From Verrucomicrobiaceae bacterium (GTDB taxonomy: Bacteria > Verrucomicrobiota > Verrucomicrobiia > Verrucomicrobiales > Verrucomicrobiaceae): a stretch of DNA of 64,000 nucleotides. Below are positions 59,801-64,000 of this stretch, piece by piece. A model generated the notes under the pieces. It searched no databases. It saw nothing but the letters and a program-made list of their open reading frames with translations, and was not told the origin of the DNA. The DNA is taken from contig JAEUHM010000058.1 of assembly GCA_016795485.1 (NCBI GenBank), positions 62,001-126,000 of the forward strand, written 5' to 3'. The position numbers were made by a program, and so were the translations under genes. The first letter of the stretch is position 1. Each line of letters opens with the position of its first letter.

Positions 59801-60576
59801 AGCAGAAACTGGTGGACTGCACGATGGGAAAGGCGGCTAACACCCAACTGCCACCTTTGTTCTTTGACCGTCAAGTGCTGCTGCTGGAGAAAGGGGCATC
59901 AAAGCTGACGAAAGTGGAGGCACCCACGAAGGAGATCATGGACGAGGTGCGCACGGAGCGCACGGTGTCGTTCATGGCGGATGGATCTGCCTCGGTGGAG
60001 GAGAAAGTGACGATGACGGGCTATCAGGGCTGGAGCATGAGGGGGTTCATTCAGTCGATGAGACCACAGACGCGATTGCAGGCCTTGCAGGCTTACATGG
60101 AAGAGCGGTCGAGTTGGCAGTTGGAGCGGGTGGAGACGGAGAACTTGATGGACGCGAGTGCGGAGATGGCGATGAAGTTTTACTATCTGCTGCCACCTCA
60201 GCAGGACGTGGAGGGCAGGGGATACGTGTTGCCTGCGTTGTGGGAGAGGAAGTATCTCCAAGGACGCTACATGCGGGAGCGTCACCATCCATTTGTCGTG
60301 GAGCGGCCGCTTAAGTTCTCTAGCAAAGTGAAAGCCGTCTTCCCGGCGAGAGTGGATGTGGCTTCAGCGGAGAAACTTGGGTCGAGCGGACAGACGGAGT
60401 ATCTCACCTGGCTCACAGCAGCCAAGGTGACCGGCGAGCGGCCGAGTGAGTTGGAAGTCACATTCTCCGCGCAAACGCTGGCCGGAGAGCGTCCGGCAGG
60501 AGAGTATCGGCGGATGTATGATGAAATGATGAAGGCAATCGCAGGCTGGGATTTGCCACTGCGGCTGCAAAAATAG
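56887..60576 (+). CDS. Large exported DUF3857/transglutaminase-like protein with TPR repeats
   Basis: The protein has 1229 residues. A signal peptide (MLFRIVCLGLGLWGAVAMG) is followed by about 330 residues of unknown fold, then TPR units (residues about 355-620, e.g. YEAGAVSRASKLYEQAL and AYREAKVAFEAARTMAPNDP). A DUF3857-like region with beta strands follows, and then the transglutaminase-like core. In the core, NRYGDCKDMSLLL gives Cys922, NHMVLYVP His963 and LVDCTMG Asp977, so a complete Cys-His-Asp triad is possible. These proteins are found in Bacteroidetes and Verrucomicrobia as exported enzymes of unknown substrate, perhaps proteases or peptide cross-linkers. The start is fixed by a strong Shine-Dalgarno sequence. 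Confidence 0.88.
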   Translation: MLFRIVCLGLGLWGAVAMGQEGGGKLEPISVPEFDARLVPPSSWLSRPTIEKQAGVTVLAYARSFLNEGVTVVMNDFSSSLSGDAANDMQMSLNFIRNLAMSNQAANEFTKPESVVVNGVTFAKIEYDGKLSQAMNGHYVVLFTLRLGALYRIISFSPNERSAQTNASGFAKGFSWLDPQRTRLPGTVEDYQGHVHGFESHLKKLGWTNWPEGKEQSKGAFLAASQRNAAFLTVSLVPEPVEKTTMDEVVEALLPWCVWSKPERGWTFNPLTMPGVDEARGFAGELLYGSTPVNVRGYVVRGGGRIMGVAAWASASFGVRELDGALAAVVPKEIKQFPPLSLFTEQQRRLQASFLTDLALGQYEAGAVSRASKLYEQALESSRHNHATLRAAVVCYERIGGEAEALRCIERYEKDFKDSPEIQGMRARLLAQTGKSEEALKVLRELFAKDLRDEEAAAVYLQELYRNSLFTEAVEFVDSYAKKAPSATVLIWQADTYARAEKYERSMELFEALLSRKPFNAAVAALYASVALSAKKYDVCLEVIDQMKKEGVETAPALRTAGWAHYGKKAYREAKVAFEAARTMAPNDPQTAEALNAASAALGEGDNSAIRTPIEPLTLPEVVSKQVRALAAKYEPAAGESVVRKLAVNHVHYEKNKTYKRTEERVLLVQDAAGVEALSTLEIGFDPLWERLYVNQLEVVEPATGKTVASGKLDDYYVTDAATGAIATLTKALRLPVPGLKAGLELRYKVTFESLSKPEDFVYESRTLAHYYPTAVEAFVVSGDVKEVKAVPGAELAEVAEAAHGAEHLAWVVKNPPTMHPEPLLPPSRKYLPVLEVGAAGKTWQKTGDEYLELIKDSLADEPEIGKLAIELTRGCKTNEEKVEVLSKHVRDEVIYRAIEFGRRARVPNMCQRVLGNRYGDCKDMSLLLHKLLAAVGVTSRLTLVNSSSDVCSELPDLDQFNHMVLYVPALEQKLVDCTMGKAANTQLPPLFFDRQVLLLEKGASKLTKVEAPTKEIMDEVRTERTVSFMADGSASVEEKVTMTGYQGWSMRGFIQSMRPQTRLQALQAYMEERSSWQLERVETENLMDASAEMAMKFYYLLPPQQDVEGRGYVLPALWERKYLQGRYMRERHHPFVVERPLKFSSKVKAVFPARVDVASAEKLGSSGQTEYLTWLTAAKVTGERPSELEVTFSAQTLAGERPAGEYRRMYDEMMKAIAGWDLPLRLQK

Positions 60577-60647
60577 CAACGGCAAGGCTTCGGCATTGCC
60601 GGACGTTGTATTCATTGCCAAAACTTGGTATTCACACGCCCCCCATC

Positions 60648-60929
60648 ATGTCCTGGACTCCCCCTGCCAACACCCATCTCGTCGATCACGGGTTCATGGA
60701 TGCTCGTTTCAAGCTGATCGACTTGGCGGCGTTTCTGGACCGTGTCCAGCGAGCAGGACAGAGTGATGACTATAGGGTGGTGCAACTCAAGGAGGCGATG
60801 AAGCATTTGTCCGACCCTGAGCCAGCAAGAGCCAAGGCGGTGCTAATGACTTTTAGTGACCCCACCCAGGAACCGATCCCTGCCGCGCACACCCAAGGTG
60901 CTGCTGGGGCGTGGCGTGCTGAAGCGTGA
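60648..60929 (+). CDS. Small conserved-looking protein upstream of a TatD-like hydrolase
   Basis: The protein has 93 residues. ATG 60648 is preferred because it avoids an unlikely leader. The central block FMDARFKLIDLAAFLDRVQRAGQSDDYR and KAVLMTFSDPTQEPIP look like a compact helical domain with conserved-type residues. It has no signal peptide and no known motif. Its stop is 21 bases before the TatD-like gene, so the two are likely partners. Metabolite-export ebo-type clusters also pair small proteins with a TatD-like hydrolase, but the rest of such a cluster is not seen here. Confidence 0.72.
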   Translation: MSWTPPANTHLVDHGFMDARFKLIDLAAFLDRVQRAGQSDDYRVVQLKEAMKHLSDPEPARAKAVLMTFSDPTQEPIPAAHTQGAAGAWRAEA

Positions 60930-60950
60930 ACAAGGAGATTCTTTTGCCCG

Positions 60951-61754
60951 ATGTACATTGAACCACACGGACACATGGTCAGCCGGACGACGGATGATTA
61001 CGAGAAGCTGGCGATAGCTGGTTGCGTGGCCATCTGCGAGCCTGCCTTCTGGGCGGGGTTTGACCGCAGCAGCGCGGACGGATTTTACGACTACTTCCGC
61101 CAGATCACCGAATACGAGCCCAAACGTGCGGCAAGGTTCGGGCTGCAACATTACTCCTGGCTATGCATCAACCCGAAGGAAGCGGAGGACTTAAAGCTCG
61201 CGGACGATGTCATGGCGCTGATCCCAGAGTTTTTAAAAAAACCGAACGTCCTCGGCATTGGTGAGATCGGATTGAACAAAAACAGCCGCAATGAACTGAC
61301 GATCTTCGAAAAACATGTCCAGATCGCGGTGGATCACGACCAACTGATCCTCATCCACACTCCGCACCTCGAGGATAAGCTCAAAGGAACGCGATTGATC
61401 ATTGATGCACTGAAGAACCACTCCGAGATCAACCCAGGGCGCGTCATTATTGACCACGTCGAGGAACACACCATTGATCTGGTGCTGGATGCTGGCTTCT
61501 GGGCGGGGATGACTCTGTATCCGGAATCCAAGTGCTCCCCCAACCGCGCCATCGACATGCTGGAGCAGCGTCAGGCGGAGAAGATCTGGATGAACTCCGC
61601 TTGTGATTGGGGAGTGAGTGACCCGTGGGCGGTTCCAAGGGCGATGCTGGAGATGAAGAAGCGGGGATGGAGCGCCGAGATGATCCACAAGGCGACTTAT
61701 ACCAACCCGGCCACCTTCATGGCCCAGAGCCCGAAGTTTAAGCTGTCGGTTTGA
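60951..61754 (+). CDS. TatD-like metal-dependent hydrolase
   Basis: The protein has 267 residues with a TIM-barrel amidohydrolase pattern: EPHGHMVSRT with the first metal histidines, VLGIGEIGLNKNSRNEL with the bridging Glu, LILIHTPHLEDK with a metal His, RVIIDHVEEHT, and MNSACDWGVSDPWAVP with the final Asp. The set HxH, E, H, H, D matches TatD/phosphotriesterase relatives. It is cytoplasmic and could act on a phosphate ester, lactone or nucleic acid. Family members are also found as EboB in metabolite-traffic clusters. The preceding 93-residue protein is its probable partner. Confidence 0.85.
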   Translation: MYIEPHGHMVSRTTDDYEKLAIAGCVAICEPAFWAGFDRSSADGFYDYFRQITEYEPKRAARFGLQHYSWLCINPKEAEDLKLADDVMALIPEFLKKPNVLGIGEIGLNKNSRNELTIFEKHVQIAVDHDQLILIHTPHLEDKLKGTRLIIDALKNHSEINPGRVIIDHVEEHTIDLVLDAGFWAGMTLYPESKCSPNRAIDMLEQRQAEKIWMNSACDWGVSDPWAVPRAMLEMKKRGWSAEMIHKATYTNPATFMAQSPKFKLSV

Positions 61755-61856
61755 GGCTGGGGTGCCCAGATCACCTTTCGGCGGCTGGGGAGTAGAACTT
61801 TTTGGAACTTTTAACCCAGTTGGGTCTGGGGGCGCTCAGTTTTTAGTATCTCATGG

Positions 61857-61884
61857 TTGACAGTTAAGATGTGTGAAGTAACTA
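61857..61884 (+). promoter_or_regulatory. Putative promoter of the beta-barrel gene
   Basis: A perfect -35 TTGACA (61857-61862) is followed after 16 bases by TAACTA (61879-61884), leaving a leader of about 60 bases before ATG 61950. The -10 box is weak. Strong expression would fit an abundant surface protein. Confidence 0.45.
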
Positions 61885-61949
61885 CCAAGCGAAGGTCCTC
61901 TCTTGGGCCAGACCTCCACCAAAACGAAACCAATACTAACAGAACAAGC

Positions 61950-62555
61950 ATGAAGAACACACTCCTCACGCTCGCCCTGGCCCTCGTGGTCTCCAACGCC
62001 AACGCTGGCGTCAGCGGCGACATCGCTAAAAACCCCGTCCTCCCGCCTCCAGTAGCTCCGGCTCCTGCCTGCAACAACATCAGCTACAATTTCTTTGAGG
62101 CCAGCTGGCTTCACTCATTTGCTGGTGAAGGTGCTGACGGTTTCGGCGTGGCACTGAACAAGAGCATCGCTGGCAACTTGTTTGCTACCGCAGACTACAA
62201 TCAGTTTTTCAGCCCAGACCAGTTCGACGTAGCTGGTGGCCTTGGCTACTTCGTGCCAGTGACCTCCTGCGTGCACTGGGTGACAAAAGCTTCCCTCGTC
62301 TACAGCGAGACCGACTTTGATGACGCGTTCAGCGGTTCTGCTGGCACCGGCTTCCGGATCGGCCTCTCTCAGTGGCTTCAGTTGGACGTGTTCTATCATG
62401 CCTTCTGGTATGACTTTGATGAACTGACCCACAGCGGCAGTGCAGCTTTGATCTTCCGTGAGATTCTTGCGCCTAATGTGGACGTGATCGTTTCCGGTTC
62501 AGCCGGTGAAGAGGACTATCAGGCCATCTCCGCTGGTTTCCGTTACAACTTCTAA
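61950..62555 (+). CDS. Small outer-membrane beta-barrel protein
   Basis: The protein has 201 residues. A signal peptide (MKNTLLTLALALVVSNANAG) precedes about eight amphipathic strands with alternating aromatic and small residues (YNFFEASWLHSFAG, LFATADYNQFFS, VHWVTKASLVYSETDF, WLQLDVFYHAFWYDF, YQAISAGFRYNF). It ends in Phe, the usual barrel signal for BAM insertion. It is similar in design to OmpW/OmpX-sized proteins, without a specific assignment. It has its own promoter candidate and its own terminator, so it is monocistronic. Confidence 0.85.
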   Translation: MKNTLLTLALALVVSNANAGVSGDIAKNPVLPPPVAPAPACNNISYNFFEASWLHSFAGEGADGFGVALNKSIAGNLFATADYNQFFSPDQFDVAGGLGYFVPVTSCVHWVTKASLVYSETDFDDAFSGSAGTGFRIGLSQWLQLDVFYHAFWYDFDELTHSGSAALIFREILAPNVDVIVSGSAGEEDYQAISAGFRYNF

Positions 62556-62581
62556 TCTAAACCTAGCTTAGATTGACTTCC

Positions 62582-62617
62582 GCGGCACAGGGGCAACCCT
62601 GTGCCGCTTTATTTTAT
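62582..62617 (+). terminator. Intrinsic terminator with a GCAA tetraloop
   Basis: GCGGCACAGGG (62582-62592) and CCCTGTGCCGC (62597-62607) pair perfectly over a GCAA loop (62593-62596), followed by TTTATTTTAT. It closes the beta-barrel gene. A smaller repeat, AATCTAA...TTAGATT (62554-62574), just upstream includes the stop codon. Confidence 0.92.
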
Positions 62618-63886
62618 ATGAACTGCAAACTTTGTTTGGCGATTGCGCTCTTCAGTGGTGGATGGGCATCGTGCAAGGAGCTTCGGCTCGACAGTCCGGC
62701 GGCTTTAGAAGGTGCTACGTATGGGCCTGGAGACACTCTGGTTTTGCCAGTAGGCGAGTTCGCGGATGTGAAACTCAGTCTGATCGGTGATGGCATCACT
62801 TTGAAGGCGGCTGTGCCTGGGAAGACGATCTTGACCGGCAGTTCATCACTCAAGTTTGCAGGCCGTGGACTTCGGATCGAGGGATTGCTCTTTCGCGACC
62901 CAGGGCCTGACGTTTCCGAGGTGATCCAGTTCAGAAAAGACTCTCGCACACTAGCAAGTGACAGCACGCTGGTGGATTGCGCGATCGTGGCCGATCCTGG
63001 TGCACAGGCCAAGCACAAGGAATCCAAGTGGTGCTCGATCTATGGTAAGGGAAATACGCTTGAGCGTTGCGCCTTCATCGGGAAAGCAAACAAGGGCACT
63101 ACAGTCGTCGTGTGGCTTGCAGACGAGGCTACAGGTGGTCACATGATCAAGGGCTGTTACTTTGGTGATCGGCCCAAGCTAGGAAAGAACGGCGGTGAAA
63201 CGATCCGCATCGGCGACTCGGAAACTAGCCACCTTGATGCTCGTTGTGTGGTCGCTAGTTGTTTGTTCGAGCGATGCAATGGAGAGGGCGAGATCATTTC
63301 CAACAAGTCTTGCGGCAACATTTACCGTGGGAACACCTTCCGGGAGTGTGAAGGTGCACTGACCCTCCGGCACGGGCATCGGGCGCTAGTGGAGAAGAAC
63401 CTCTTCATTGGAAATGGCAAACCACTCACTGGCGGTGTGCGAATCATTGGCGAGGATCATGTGGTGACTGGCAACGCCATGGTCGAACTCCGGGGCGACG
63501 AGTACCGCTCCGCCATCACGTTCATGAACGCTCTCCCGAACACGCCCGCCAATGGCTACCAACAAGTGAAGCGCGCCGTCGTGGAGAACAACACCATCAT
63601 CAACTGCAAGGCACCATTCACTATCGGGATGAAGCACGATAGCAAATGCACCCTGCCTCCGGTTGAAGTGAGCATGAAGAGCAACGTCGTCCACTCGCCC
63701 AAGAGCAAACTCATCACCCTCATGTCAGAAGCCCCTGGGTGGACTTGGAGCGGGAACACGTTTACGGCGAAAGAACCAGGAGCAGAGGTCCCAGGGGTGA
63801 CACTCACCCAGGCCAGTACTCCAGAAGTTCCCATCAAGGCCGTCAGCAGAAGTGCGGCTGGCCCAGTTTGGCTCGGGGGCAATTGA
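62618..63886 (+). CDS. Polysaccharide lyase family 6 (chondroitinase-B/alginate-lyase type)
   Basis: About 422 residues. A signal peptide (CKLCLAIALFSGGWASC) precedes a right-handed beta-helix. The family-6 core is present: NGGETIRIGDS, then GEIISNKSCGNIYRGNTF with Lys230, then GALTLRHGHRALVEKN with Arg251. The K...R spacing of 21 residues equals that of Lys250 and Arg271 in Pedobacter chondroitinase B. It should cleave uronate-containing polysaccharides by beta-elimination in the periplasm or outside. ATG 62618 opens the signal peptide; the frame upstream crosses the terminator. Substrate (dermatan sulfate, alginate) cannot be fixed from sequence. Confidence 0.88.
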   Translation: MNCKLCLAIALFSGGWASCKELRLDSPAALEGATYGPGDTLVLPVGEFADVKLSLIGDGITLKAAVPGKTILTGSSSLKFAGRGLRIEGLLFRDPGPDVSEVIQFRKDSRTLASDSTLVDCAIVADPGAQAKHKESKWCSIYGKGNTLERCAFIGKANKGTTVVVWLADEATGGHMIKGCYFGDRPKLGKNGGETIRIGDSETSHLDARCVVASCLFERCNGEGEIISNKSCGNIYRGNTFRECEGALTLRHGHRALVEKNLFIGNGKPLTGGVRIIGEDHVVTGNAMVELRGDEYRSAITFMNALPNTPANGYQQVKRAVVENNTIINCKAPFTIGMKHDSKCTLPPVEVSMKSNVVHSPKSKLITLMSEAPGWTWSGNTFTAKEPGAEVPGVTLTQASTPEVPIKAVSRSAAGPVWLGGN

Positions 63887-63894
63887 ATCGTCAC

Positions 63895-64000
63895 ATGCCG
63901 CTCAGGCTCACGCTCATCGCTGCCGTGTCTGATGACGGCTACATCTCGGCGGGCAAAGGCATCCCTTGGCACCTGCCAGACGATGTTGCCCATTTCCGAG
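63895..64000 (+). CDS. folA: Dihydrofolate reductase, 3' end outside the window
   Basis: ATG 63895 begins MPLRLTLIAAVSDDGYISAG followed by KGIPWHLPDDVAHFR. This matches the N-terminus of dihydrofolate reductase: the short strand-1 LTLIAAVS, the Trp-His-Leu-Pro of the active site and the catalytic Asp in the following helix. It should reduce dihydrofolate with NADPH. Only 35 residues are visible. It starts eight bases after the stop of the PL6 gene. Confidence 0.87.
   Translation, partial: MPLRLTLIAAVSDDGYISAGKGIPWHLPDDVAHFR

Overview
The window looks like chromosome of a Verrucomicrobiota member, probably near Prosthecobacter/Verrucomicrobium. The basis is the protein families present: DUF1501, DUF1549/DUF1553 with planctomycete-type cytochrome motifs, DUF1080, many Tat-exported RRxF proteins, a Ser/Thr kinase next to an ECF-like sigma factor, and a tmRNA tag reading ANSNELALAA. 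No sequence search was possible, so the taxonomic placement is inference. GC content appears moderately high. Most genes lack a clear Shine-Dalgarno sequence, and many neighbours overlap by ATGA.

Layout. (1) 1-9.9 kb: exported catabolic genes, all forward: a glycosidase fragment, an M19-like dipeptidase, glutaminase, a cysteine hydrolase/SGNH fusion, DUF1080, a large alpha/beta-hydrolase and DUF1501. (2) 9.97-12.4 kb: a complete tmRNA gene with terminator, an exported alkaline-phosphatase-superfamily enzyme, and a small cyclic-nucleotide-binding protein. (3) 12.4-16.3 kb, reverse: two overlapping genes for unusual P-loop ATPases, the second ending in a RuvB-like winged helix. A tRNA-Phe gene follows. 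(4) 16.8-27.4 kb: seven closely packed forward genes: kinase, sigma factor, single-pass membrane protein, TpsB transporter, subtilisin-like lipoprotein, small TpsA-like beta-helix exoprotein and an exported CHAT protease. This is the best candidate for an undescribed system. (5) 27.8-29.6 kb: gatC-gatA. (6) 29.5-42.4 kb: exported housekeeping and catabolic genes typical of the phylum, including a DUF1549/DUF1553 - cytochrome DUF1549/DUF1553 - DUF1501 set. (7) 42.6-54.4 kb: accessory DNA with an FG-GAP-like protein, an LRR protein, orphan genes, intergenic repeats, a 21-bp array of GTCGAC palindromes, a long inverted repeat, and a two-gene ATPase/NACHT-LRR cassette resembling bacterial NLR-like defence genes. 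(8) 54.5-64 kb: a WbpP-like epimerase, a minisatellite, a coiled-coil membrane protein, a TPR/transglutaminase protein, a TatD-like hydrolase with a small partner, a beta-barrel protein, a PL6 lyase and the start of folA.

How the parts may work together. Regions 1, 6 and the PL6 gene suit a bacterium that degrades polysaccharides, peptides and modified sugars outside the cytoplasm. Region 4 can be read as a signalling-to-surface pathway: the kinase would control the sigma factor, the sigma factor would drive the secretion genes, TpsB would export the TpsA protein, and two exported proteases (S8 and CHAT) would act on it or through it. Regions 3 and 7 hold two independent ATPase pairs that could be genome-defence or DNA-transaction modules. 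These functional links are inferred from gene order and motifs, not demonstrated.
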